Shown here: piece by piece, positions 1 through 6,895 of the stretch
Layout: each line of letters starts with the position of its first letter
Numbering within the stretch: the first letter of the stretch is position 1
Assembly (NCBI RefSeq): GCF_047302285.1
Contig: NZ_CP154845.1
Location: forward strand, 248,001-312,000
Source of the DNA: Robertmurraya sp047302285
GTDB taxonomy: Bacteria > Bacillota > Bacilli > Bacillales > Cytobacillaceae
Direction of reading: 5' to 3'
DNA length: 64,000 bases
The notes under the pieces: generated by a model
The model's input: only the letters and a program-made list of their open reading frames with translations
What the model was told of the DNA's origin: nothing
Databases searched by the model: none
Made by a program: the position numbers and the translations under genes

Positions 1-159
1 TTTTGTCCAGCAGAGATTTATAAATGGGAAGACATCCGCATGCATGTCGGCTATGAAGGCTGTCATGAATGTGGAAGCTGCCGTATCGGTTGTCCCCACC
101 AAAATATCAAATGGGAATATCCAAAAGGCGGCCACGGAATTGTTTTTCGCTTAGGATAA
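1..159 (+). CDS. fixX: FixX ferredoxin-like protein, 3' end only
   Basis: This is the last 52 codons of a gene that begins before the window. The visible product has CPA...Y, then GCHECGSCRIGC and a C-terminal W-x-YP-x-GG-x-G-x-x-FR-x-G. That is the signature of the FixX/EtfD-type ferredoxin, which passes electrons with FixC from the electron-transfer flavoprotein FixAB to quinone or other acceptors. Four cysteines of a 4Fe-4S cluster are visible in the C-terminal part. The family is usually about 95 residues, so roughly the first half is missing. fixABC would be expected just upstream, outside the window; this is inference. A strong hairpin follows the stop codon, so this is probably the last gene of its operon. 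Confidence 0.88.
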   Translation, partial: FCPAEIYKWEDIRMHVGYEGCHECGSCRIGCPHQNIKWEYPKGGHGIVFRLG

Positions 160-165
160 TGGGAA

Positions 166-200
166 AAGCCGCTACCTACATTAGGTAGCGGCTTAAAAAA
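166..200 (+). terminator. Terminator after fixX
   Basis: A perfect 13-bp stem (166-178 pairing with 182-194) with a 3-nt loop lies 7 bases after the fixX stop. The U-tract is not immediate (A-run, then a T-run at 206-211), so it is a less typical intrinsic terminator, but stem strength and position support the call. Confidence 0.65.
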
Positions 201-214
201 GGAAATTTTTTAGG

Positions 215-385
215 ATTTTGTGGACTCAGAACAGTTGCTGGACCATTATGAATTGCGTAATTCCGGAAGAATGAGCAATAATTCCGTAACTTCAGCACTT
301 AATTCCGTAACTTTTTACTTATTTCCGTAAAAATACGATTTTTTCCGGAAAAACCATCAATAATTCCGGAAAGAGCCCCCCTCAC
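215..385. repeat. Cluster of short AATTCCG(T/G)AA intergenic repeats
   Basis: Between the fixX terminator and ytbE, a short motif of the form (A)ATTCCG(T/G)AA or TTTCCG(T/G)AA occurs about six times at irregular spacing. Several copies are imperfect palindromes (TTCCGGAA). No reading frame or promoter is evident. It resembles, in motif style, the longer TTCCGCTTA-type repeats near 15.4, 34.0 and 42.1 kb, but the spacing and consensus differ. Confidence 0.55.
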
Positions 386-406
386 CGTAAAGCGACCAGC
401 CCCATC

Positions 407-1249
407 CTAGAAATCAATATTGTCTGGATCCGGCCCAACTCGATGATTTCGATTAAGTTCATTCATTGTAGTCATCTCCTCTGTCGTAAGTTCAAAATCA
501 AATATATTGGCGTTCTCGACAATGCGGTGCTCTTTTGTTGATTTTGGAATGGTGACAACTCCATTTTGCAGATCCCAGCGTAAAATAATCTGTGCGATAG
601 ATTTGTTATATTTTTTCCCAATGGCTGCAAGGACAGGGTGATCCAGTAGCTGTCCTTGCATTAACGGTGACCATGCTTCTAGTTGAATTCCATGCTTCTG
701 GCAAAAGTTTTGAACTTCTTCTTGCGTTAAGTACGGATGATATTCGACTTGATTAATCATCGGTTTGATTTCAGCATCTTTCATTAAATCCTCTAAATGA
801 TGAACTTGGAAGTTGCTGACACCAATTGCTTTCACTTTTCCATCCTTATAAAGGGTTTCGAGTGCTCTCCAAGCATCCTTATACTTTCCTTCAACAGGCC
901 AGTGAACCAGATATAAGTCTAAGTAGTCTAATCCAAGTCGTTGTAGACTTGCTTCATAAGCAGCTAAAGTAGCTTCATATCCAAGATCAGCGTTCCATAC
1001 TTTGGAAGTTACGAATAGTTCTTCTCTCGTAAGTCCTGCTTCTACCAGCCCTTCGCGAATCCCTTGTCCAACACCTTCTTCATTTCCATAAATCGAAGCT
1101 GTATCAATGCTACGGTAACCATGCTTAATCGCAAATTTGACCGCATTGATCAATTCGGGTCCTTCTTCTACTTTAAATACGCCAATCCCAAACCAAGGCA
1201 TTTTTACTCCGTTTTGTAATACTGTTGTAGATTGTAATTGTTGTGTCAT
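407..1249 (-). CDS. ytbE: Aldo/keto reductase, YtbE type
   Basis: A 280-residue NADPH-dependent aldo/keto reductase of the AKR5 group, which reduces aldehydes, methylglyoxal-like dicarbonyls and similar substrates in the cytoplasm. The (beta/alpha)8 barrel shows the expected landmarks: DTASIYGNE with the catalytic Tyr near residue 54, VTSKVWN with the catalytic Lys, YLDLYLVHWP with the His, GVSNF, QVEYHPYL, and the cofactor-binding IPKSTK loop. Length is full for the family. The MFS gene lies just upstream on the same strand and an HxlR regulator is divergent to that, the same arrangement as ytbE-ytbD/ytcD of B. subtilis. The physiological substrate is not shown by sequence. The start ATG at 1249 has a GGAGG-like site a few bases upstream. 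Confidence 0.9.
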   Translation of the reverse strand: MTQQLQSTTVLQNGVKMPWFGIGVFKVEEGPELINAVKFAIKHGYRSIDTASIYGNEEGVGQGIREGLVEAGLTREELFVTSKVWNADLGYEATLAAYEASLQRLGLDYLDLYLVHWPVEGKYKDAWRALETLYKDGKVKAIGVSNFQVHHLEDLMKDAEIKPMINQVEYHPYLTQEEVQNFCQKHGIQLEAWSPLMQGQLLDHPVLAAIGKKYNKSIAQIILRWDLQNGVVTIPKSTKEHRIVENANIFDFELTTEEMTTMNELNRNHRVGPDPDNIDF

Positions 1250-1314
1250 AATATTTTTTCCTCCTGTTTTTATCCTTTTTTCATTTATTTCATGATGAAC
1301 TATTAATTTGTTGT

Positions 1315-2529
1315 CTAGTTCGCGTTCCTGTATTGTGAAAAAGACGCTGCTGTTTCTTGTTTTTCTAATTTTCTACTCAATCCTGTTAATAGTGCGGCCG
1401 CAGCCACCATGATAGCGCCCACCCATGTCGTATGGATGAGACCGATGGAGTCTGTGATGATGCCTCCTAAATAAGAACCTATTGCAATGCCAGCGTTAAA
1501 TGCGGCAATATTAATCGCAGAAGCGACATCGACAGCGGATGGGACAAAACGTTCTGCAAGCATGACGACATAGACTTGTAAGCCAGGTACATTCATAAAT
1601 GCCATTAATCCCATTAAGAAAATGGTGATCAGCCCAACGATTTTATATGGGGCAGTGAACATCAGTATAAAGAGCACAATCGCTTGAATGGTAAACATGT
1701 AAAATAATGCTTTCGTTGGTTGTCGATTGGAGAGTTTTCCACCAACCATGTTACCTATTGCAATCGCAATGCCGTAAATAAATAAAATAATCGCAACAAC
1801 ACTGTCTTTAAAGCCTGTGATCGATTGAAGAATGGGGGATAAATAAGTGAAGACAACGAACGTTCCCCCGTAGCCTAATGCAGTAATCAAAAAGACCAGC
1901 AATAAGCGACGATTTTTCACTAATTTCAATTGCTCTTTGAATGAAGCCCCTTTCCCTTTTGGTAAATTCGAAGGGACGAGAGCGCTGTTGGCAATAAAGG
2001 CGGTAAGGCCAATGATGACGATGACGATGAACGCCATTCTCCACCCAAATTGCTGTCCGATAAAGGTGCCAAAAGGAACACCCGTAACGGTCGCAACAGT
2101 TAGTCCTGTAAACATCATTGAAATGGCACTTGCCCGTCGATCTTCAGATACGAGATTAGCGGCAATTGTGGAGCCAATCGACATGAAAATCCCATGGGCA
2201 AACGCTGAAATGACACGAGCTACCAATAGGACACCAATGCTTGTGGCCCCAGCGGCAACACTATTCCCAACGATGAAGATGACCATAATCCATAGAAGAA
2301 GTGCCTTCCGAGAAATATTTGAGGTTAAAGACGTCAGAATCGGTGCCCCAAAGGTAACACCTAAAGCGTATAACGAAACGGTTAGACCTGCGTACGTAAC
2401 TGATATATTTAAATCATCAGCAATTAATGGCAATAAGCCAACACTAATAAATTCTGTTGTACCAATGGCAAAAGCACTAATCGCTAACGCAAGTAAGGCA
2501 AAGGTATTTTTTCCTTTATTTATATCCAT
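1315..2529 (-). CDS. ytbD: MFS transporter, YtbD type
   Basis: A 404-residue major facilitator protein of the drug:H+ antiporter DHA1 type, with about 12 hydrophobic segments and the N-terminal motif FAIGTTEFISVGLLP, characteristic of the AraJ/YdhP/YtbD group. It probably exports a small organic compound across the cytoplasmic membrane. The ATG at 2529 is chosen because GGAGGAACACA precedes it; the longer frame reaching 2571 has no such site. It is transcribed with ytbE (gap 65 bases), and the HxlR gene ytcD is divergent. The tandem operator-like repeats between them (2672-2724) suggest YtcD controls both directions. Substrate unknown. Confidence 0.85.
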   Translation of the reverse strand: MDINKGKNTFALLALAISAFAIGTTEFISVGLLPLIADDLNISVTYAGLTVSLYALGVTFGAPILTSLTSNISRKALLLWIMVIFIVGNSVAAGATSIGVLLVARVISAFAHGIFMSIGSTIAANLVSEDRRASAISMMFTGLTVATVTGVPFGTFIGQQFGWRMAFIVIVIIGLTAFIANSALVPSNLPKGKGASFKEQLKLVKNRRLLLVFLITALGYGGTFVVFTYLSPILQSITGFKDSVVAIILFIYGIAIAIGNMVGGKLSNRQPTKALFYMFTIQAIVLFILMFTAPYKIVGLITIFLMGLMAFMNVPGLQVYVVMLAERFVPSAVDVASAINIAAFNAGIAIGSYLGGIITDSIGLIHTTWVGAIMVAAAALLTGLSRKLEKQETAASFSQYRNAN

Positions 2530-2671
2530 TGTGTTCCTCCATCTATAAAATCTATTCATCATGCTGCGCAACCTCCTAGATGGTTAGCATCTATTTGGAC
2601 ATAATGAAATAGACTATCCATTTGAACCGGCAAATGTTATTATGAGCAATGAACGATAAAAAGAAAAGTAC

Positions 2672-2724
2672 GTACTTTAAAGTAATATAGGTACTTTAAA
2701 GTTCTATAGGTACTAAAAAGTACC
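2672..2724. promoter_or_regulatory. Tandem operator sites between ytbD and ytcD
   Basis: Three palindromic elements stand at regular spacing: GTACTTTAAAGTA (2672-2684), GTACTTTAAAGTT (2691-2703) and GGTACTAAAAAGTACC (2709-2724). The starts lie 18-19 bases apart, about two helix turns, so dimers would sit on one face. They are the natural candidate for binding by the adjacent HxlR regulator, many of which bind GTAC-flanked AT-rich palindromes. The binding itself is inference. Confidence 0.7.
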
Positions 2725-2808
2725 TATTATGATACCAAGCTCTCGCTTTAAATCAACCTGATCTTATGGAATGATTTGCGATAAATAAATTGGAGGGGGT
2801 GTTAGGGA

Positions 2809-3180
2809 ATGAAGAAGAAATACAATATTTCAGTGGAAGCAACGCTCGAAGTTATCGGAGGAAAGTGGAAATGTGTGATTTTGTGTCATCTCACACATGG
2901 AAAGAAAAGGACGAGCGAATTGAAAAAATTAATGCCAGACATTACTCAGAAAATGTTGACCCAACAATTACGAGAATTAGAAGCGGATGGAGTCATTAAT
3001 CGCATTGTCTATAATCAAGTCCCACCAAAAGTTGAGTATGAATTAAGTGAGTATGGACGAAGTCTCGAGCATATTTTAAATGCCCTTTGCGATTGGGGAG
3101 AAACGCATATTACGAAAGTATATGGAGACAAATTTTCTGTCCTAGAAGAAAGTATTCTCAATGAGCATTTGAAATCTTAA
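2809..3180 (+). CDS. ytcD: HxlR-family regulator, YtcD type
   Basis: A 123-residue winged-helix transcription factor of the HxlR family. Visible features are the N-terminal VEATLEVIGGKWKCVILCHL helix region, the recognition segment TSELKKLMPDITQKMLTQQLRELEADG, and the wing VINRIVYNQVPPKVEYELSEYG, all standard. Two cysteines in KCVILC could act in thiol or electrophile sensing, as the N-terminal Cys does in HxlR/HypR; that role is inference. ATG at 2809 follows GGAGGGGGTGTTAGGGA. It is divergent from the ytbD-ytbE exporter/reductase pair and likely responds to a reactive carbonyl or quinone handled by them. Confidence 0.88.
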   Translation: MKKKYNISVEATLEVIGGKWKCVILCHLTHGKKRTSELKKLMPDITQKMLTQQLRELEADGVINRIVYNQVPPKVEYELSEYGRSLEHILNALCDWGETHITKVYGDKFSVLEESILNEHLKS

Positions 3181-3183
3181 CAT

Positions 3184-3218
3184 AAAAAAAGCATGCGCTG
3201 ATAGCACATGCTTTTTTT
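3184..3218. terminator. Bidirectional terminator between ytcD and cstA
   Basis: AAAAAAAGCATG and CATGCTTTTTTT arms surround an 11-nt loop, giving a strong stem with an A-run on one side and a T-run on the other. It can serve the convergent genes ytcD (+) and cstA (-). Confidence 0.9.
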
Positions 3219-3220
3219 AC

Positions 3221-4672
3221 TTAAGCGCTCTTTTTCCAGTCAGAAATGTCTTCTTCCAGAGCGATATTGCTTTCTCGATTCTTCTTAGCGGTGATAAAGA
3301 ATAGCACTATGAGGATAGCAGCACCGATAAAGCCGCCAATCCAAGAGGCATTCATAGACATCCTAAATCCAATTTGAGCATTGAGGATATAGGTGATGAC
3401 CATCACGAGCATAAATGCACCTGGAATAAGTGGGATGTAGTAATTCTTTTTGGCAATGTATAAGTACATCGCACCCACGAATAACGCGATTACCGCTGTT
3501 GCTTGGTTTGCCCAGCTAAAGTATCTCCACAAGATATTGAAATCAATTTGTGTTAGCACAACAGATACAGCGAATAAAGGAATAGCAATCCATAAGCGGC
3601 TAGATAATTTCTTTTGAGCAATGTTTAAATACTCGGCAATAATCATACGTGCACTGCGGAATGCTGTGTCACCTGATGTAATTGGAAGAATGACGACGCC
3701 TAGAATGGCAAGTGTTCCACCAATTGCCCCTAACATTGCCGTTGATACTTCACTTACAACCGCACCTGGTCCACCAGCAGCTAACACTTCATTTAAGCCG
3801 TTGTAACCATCAAATAAACTCATCGCAGCTGCAGCCCAGATCATGGCGATAATCCCTTCTGCAATCATCATGCCGTAGAAAATTTTTCGTCCTTGTTTCT
3901 CTTTTTGAGTTGTACGAGAAATAATCGGTGTTTGCGTTGCATGAAATCCTGATAATGCTCCACATGTAATCGTAAAGAAGATTAATGGGAAGATCGGTGC
4001 ATTGTCAGGGTGGAAATTAGATAATGATAGTTCTGGAATTGGTGCTCCAGTTACAACTAAAGCGATACCAACTCCAAGTGCACTAACAACAAGCAACGCT
4101 CCAAAATATGGATAGAGTCGACCGATAATTTTATCAACTGGTAAAAGTGTAGCTAAAATATAGTATAAGAAAATCGCGCCAATAATAATTCCTAAAGCAA
4201 TTTTTCCATCCATGAGAACATGAAGTAAGCTTGCAGGTGTTGAAACGAACACCGTACCTACTAATAAAAGAAGTAAAACAGCAAAGGCATTAACAACATG
4301 CTTCATCGCTTTTCCTAAAAATTTGCTTGCAAGCTCAGGTAAATGAGCTCCGCGGTTACGAATGGAAATCATTCCTGTTAAATAGTCATGAACAGCACCA
4401 GCGAAAATACAACCAATAACAATCCAAATGAAGGCAACTGGTCCGTAAAGCGCTCCCATAATAGGTCCGAAAATAGGACCCGTTCCCGCAATATTTAAAA
4501 GCTGAATCAATGAGTTTTTCGGTGTGCTCATCGGCACATAGTCAACGCCATCACTGTTCACATAGGCAGGCGTTGCACGCTCTTCCTTTACTCCAAATAC
4601 TTTTTCAACAAATTTTCCGTAAGTGAAATAACCAACAATTAAAAGAGCTATCCCCACTAAAAATGTAATCAT
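3221..4672 (-). CDS. cstA: CstA-family transporter, short form
   Basis: A 483-residue polytopic membrane protein of the CstA/BtsT family, transporters linked to pyruvate or peptide uptake during carbon limitation. About 12-14 hydrophobic segments are visible, with the family blocks LLNIAGTGPIFGPIMGALYG, AGAVHDYLTGM, HATQTPIISRTT and LPITSGDTAFRSARMI. It is shorter than the roughly 600-700 residue E. coli and B. subtilis CstA and corresponds to the short CstA group common in Bacillales. The ATG at 4672 has AAGGGGGAAG upstream. A cre-like site overlaps the region just upstream. A LytS/LytT system lies 1.5 kb away; in enterobacteria LytS/LytTR systems (BtsSR) control a CstA-family pyruvate transporter, so pyruvate is a reasonable substrate guess, not shown here. 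Confidence 0.9.
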   Translation of the reverse strand: MITFLVGIALLIVGYFTYGKFVEKVFGVKEERATPAYVNSDGVDYVPMSTPKNSLIQLLNIAGTGPIFGPIMGALYGPVAFIWIVIGCIFAGAVHDYLTGMISIRNRGAHLPELASKFLGKAMKHVVNAFAVLLLLLVGTVFVSTPASLLHVLMDGKIALGIIIGAIFLYYILATLLPVDKIIGRLYPYFGALLVVSALGVGIALVVTGAPIPELSLSNFHPDNAPIFPLIFFTITCGALSGFHATQTPIISRTTQKEKQGRKIFYGMMIAEGIIAMIWAAAAMSLFDGYNGLNEVLAAGGPGAVVSEVSTAMLGAIGGTLAILGVVILPITSGDTAFRSARMIIAEYLNIAQKKLSSRLWIAIPLFAVSVVLTQIDFNILWRYFSWANQATAVIALFVGAMYLYIAKKNYYIPLIPGAFMLVMVITYILNAQIGFRMSMNASWIGGFIGAAILIVLFFITAKKNRESNIALEEDISDWKKSA

Positions 4673-4694
4673 TCGCTCTTCCCCCTTAAAATAT

Positions 4695-4709
4695 ATAAAG
4701 CGATTTCAT
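4695..4709 (-). promoter_or_regulatory. cre-like site upstream of cstA
   Basis: On the minus strand ATGAAATCGCTTTAT matches the CcpA consensus WTGNAANCGNWNNCW at 14 of 15 positions (A instead of C at position 14). It lies 23-37 bases before the cstA start, a position where CcpA would block transcription when glucose is plentiful. Match is by eye. Confidence 0.5.
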
Positions 4710-4819
4710 TAAATGTTTGATAAGTTCTTGATGAAACTGTCTCTAGTATAAAGAAGGAAGTAGATTCATAGGGGGATTTTGAATGAGAAGTAGAAAATGA
4801 GTATTAAGATGCAAAATGA

Positions 4820-4887
4820 AAGGGTTATCATGCAAAAAAATGATAACCCTTACTTCAAGAAGGAGAATAGCCTCTTCTTATTGAAGT
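4820..4887. other. Two adjacent hairpins in the cstA / 4983 intergenic gap
   Basis: The first stem is AAGGGTTATCA (4820-4830) with TGATAACCCTT (4841-4851). The second pairs ACTTCAA (4852-4858) with TTGAAGT (4881-4887), with GAAG/CTTC inside. They follow each other directly. Neither has a good U-tract on either strand, so termination is uncertain; a role in the leader of the downstream gene or as a divergent-region structure is possible. The rest of the gap 4710-4982 shows no gene. Confidence 0.5.
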
Positions 4888-4982
4888 AAAGAAGCAGGTA
4901 ATTTTTATTAAAAGCTAAAGTATTGTTAATGAATGAAATAATTAACGTAATTATTATATATCGGATAAGGGAGTGTAAATAT

Positions 4983-5567
4983 ATGAAAAAACCATTAGCA
5001 ATGCGAGCAGATACACCTTATGTACTAAATTTTTTAATTTACTTGCAAAATATATATCTTAATCAAAGACAAAGGGAAGAACATCTTAAATTTCCGTATT
5101 TATCAGAGATGATTATGTTCCATGATGATTTTGAAGATAAATTCAAAGTATTATGGGAAGAACTTTTAGACAGATTATCTAAAGATGAGGCTAATGGAAC
5201 GGATTTAGAAATATTCTATGATGAAAGTAATTTATTTTACGAAAAACTATTCATCCCTAATTCAGATAGCTTAAAGACATATAATGAAATTTATATAGGT
5301 TTTCGAGTTTGGTGGAGTAGTTTAGCAGGTGGTTTTTCTGTAGAAAGGTCAATTGATGACCCAATTTATAATATATATATTGAATTAAGTAATTCCTTAA
5401 AGAAAAATGAAATAAAACCAAAGAAACAATTGAAAATTAACTTGATTTATGATGAATGTGTATTGACTAATACTTATCTCCACTCTCATTTTGCAGTCAT
5501 TTCAATAAAAGCCTTTCTTGACCATCAACAAGACTTGGTAAGTAAATTACAAAAATGCCTTTGTTAA
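4983..5567 (+). CDS. Hypothetical protein, 194 residues
   Basis: No family is recognised. The start ATG at 4983 is preceded by AAGGGAGTG at good spacing; an in-frame ATG at 4929 lacks a site. The product begins MKKPLAMRADTPYVLNF, is rich in Tyr, Asn, Leu and acidic residues, and has no signal peptide or clear membrane segment, so it looks like a soluble helical cytoplasmic protein. Tryptophans cluster in GFRVWWSSLAGG near residue 110. Codons are more AT-rich than in the flanking metabolic genes. It stands between cstA and the LytST genes with its own upstream hairpins; nothing in the neighbourhood gives a function. Confidence 0.65.
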   Translation: MKKPLAMRADTPYVLNFLIYLQNIYLNQRQREEHLKFPYLSEMIMFHDDFEDKFKVLWEELLDRLSKDEANGTDLEIFYDESNLFYEKLFIPNSDSLKTYNEIYIGFRVWWSSLAGGFSVERSIDDPIYNIYIELSNSLKKNEIKPKKQLKINLIYDECVLTNTYLHSHFAVISIKAFLDHQQDLVSKLQKCLC

Positions 5568-5679
5568 ACTGAAGGGGCTTTCCTTTAAGAAAATGAAGTG
5601 CTCAATATTGGTGAAGTTGTTCTACTATCGGGGCAGTTTAATGGAAGAGAAAGAATCTTGTTATAAGGGGGTTAGAATA

Positions 5680-5934
5680 TTGAACAAAACAATGTCAATT
5701 GTCGTAAATGTGATTACGGGACTATTTGTTACGATTTCTAGTGTTCTTGGATATGGCTTTAGTGGGATTGGTGAAGGTTCTACCAATGACTTCACAATCC
5801 TTATTTGGTTGTTTATTTGGGTAATCGGTTTATTTTTACAATTCAGACTAAAAACTAGGGCAATAGGATTAATTATTACTCTCATTCCAGTTGCATACTT
5901 CCTTTACGTTTATATTGCCGCTGTAATGCTGTAA
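5680..5934 (+). CDS. Small membrane protein, 84 residues
   Basis: No named family is recognised. TTG at 5680 is chosen because AAGGGGGTT stands 6-7 bases before it; upstream in-frame starts lack a site. The protein has three hydrophobic stretches: residues about 5-25 (IVVNVITGLFVTISSVLGYG), 37-52 (ILIWLFIWVIGLFLQF) and 58-82 (AIGLIITLIPVAYFLYVYIA), separated by short loops with few charges. It is predicted as a three-helix cytoplasmic membrane protein. It lies 112 bases after the 4983 gene on the same strand and could be cotranscribed with it. A weak hairpin (5952-5977) and a stronger terminator (6002-6049) follow. Confidence 0.6.
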   Translation: MNKTMSIVVNVITGLFVTISSVLGYGFSGIGEGSTNDFTILIWLFIWVIGLFLQFRLKTRAIGLIITLIPVAYFLYVYIAAVML

Positions 5935-6001
5935 TTAATTTTGTGAATAATACTAAAGCTAAAGGGTGTGCTTTAGTTTAACAATTACCTTAAATTAAGG
6001 G

Positions 6002-6049
6002 AAAAAGCTTGAGGGTCGGTACGGTTGTAGAAATTCACTCAAGCTTTTT
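6002..6049. terminator. Terminator between the small membrane protein gene and lytT
   Basis: AAAAAGCTTGAG (6002-6013) pairs with CTCAAGCTTTTT (6038-6049) around a 24-nt loop, followed by TGTG. The A-run and T-run make it usable in both directions for the convergent genes. Confidence 0.75.
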
Positions 6050-6161
6050 GTGTACGATTTGCATTGTTATTTCTACTATGAAATCGTATATTATTTAGGT
6101 TCGATGATGATTATAGTTATTCTCCATGTTATCGGAACTACTTATGCCCATTCTACCATTA

Positions 6162-6893
6162 TTAAATTTCCAACCGCGCCCTTAAGCCTTTTATATAATT
6201 TCGGCTAACAGGTAAGAGCTCTTTTCTTCCTGTAATCTCAAGCTGAAATGCCCCGTTAAACCAAGGAGTCAGGCGGACAACATAATCCAAATTTACGAGG
6301 AAGCTTTTATGAATTCTGAAAAATCCGCGTGGAAGGAGTCGAGCCTCTAAATCTTTAAGGGCCACTTTTGTCTCGTATTCTGTCTCCTTTGTCATGAGCT
6401 TGGTCATATTTTCCTCTCGAACGATATAGAGAATATCTTTTGGTTCGATGTAAAAAATTTCTCCTTCTGCTTCAACTGCCAGCTTTCCAGTTGACTTAAT
6501 CGGCTCGGGATCTCGTTTGGCAAGAACAATCTTTTCAATTCTTTGGACCGTTTCCTGTAGCTGCTCTTCATCATACGGCTTTAATAAATAATCGATCGCT
6601 TCATAGCGAAAAGCTTCTGCTGCAAATTGAGGATAAGCAGTCGCAAAAACGACTAAAGGAATTTTCTTGAATTCTAAAAAAGCTTCCGCCACCTTCATCC
6701 CGTTCATCTTTGGCATTTCCACATCAAGGAAGACGACATCTGGCTGAAATTGAATCGCCTTCATGACTGCAGCTTCCCCAGAATCGGCTTCACCGACAAT
6801 TTTAATCGTAGGAAAAGAGCTTAATAAATGCTTCAGTTCATCTCGGCTATATGGTTCATCATCCACAATAAGTGTTCGTATCGATTTTTCCAT
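6162..6893 (-). CDS. lytT: LytTR response regulator (LytT type)
   Basis: A 243-residue response regulator: receiver domain at residues 6-120 with the acidic pocket VDDEP, the phospho-acceptor Asp57 in VVFLDVEMP and Lys in LLKPYD, then a LytTR DNA-binding domain at about 140-240 (EGEIFYIEPKDILYIVREEN ... FFRIHKSFLVNLDYV). It is transcribed after lytS with a 2-base gap, so the two are one operon. In B. subtilis the orthologous pair activates the pyruvate transporter genes pftAB; in other Firmicutes it controls the holin-like lrgAB. No lrgAB or pftAB is in this window; the nearest transport gene is cstA, which may be a target. Confidence 0.9.
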   Translation of the reverse strand: MEKSIRTLIVDDEPYSRDELKHLLSSFPTIKIVGEADSGEAAVMKAIQFQPDVVFLDVEMPKMNGMKVAEAFLEFKKIPLVVFATAYPQFAAEAFRYEAIDYLLKPYDEEQLQETVQRIEKIVLAKRDPEPIKSTGKLAVEAEGEIFYIEPKDILYIVREENMTKLMTKETEYETKVALKDLEARLLPRGFFRIHKSFLVNLDYVVRLTPWFNGAFQLEITGRKELLPVSRNYIKGLRARLEI

Positions 6894-6895
6894 GA

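Noticed and set aside
1937..2548. 203-codon frame on the plus strand opposite ytbD
   Set aside because: Fully antisense to a well-supported MFS gene, no ribosome site; low complexity from transmembrane codons read backwards.
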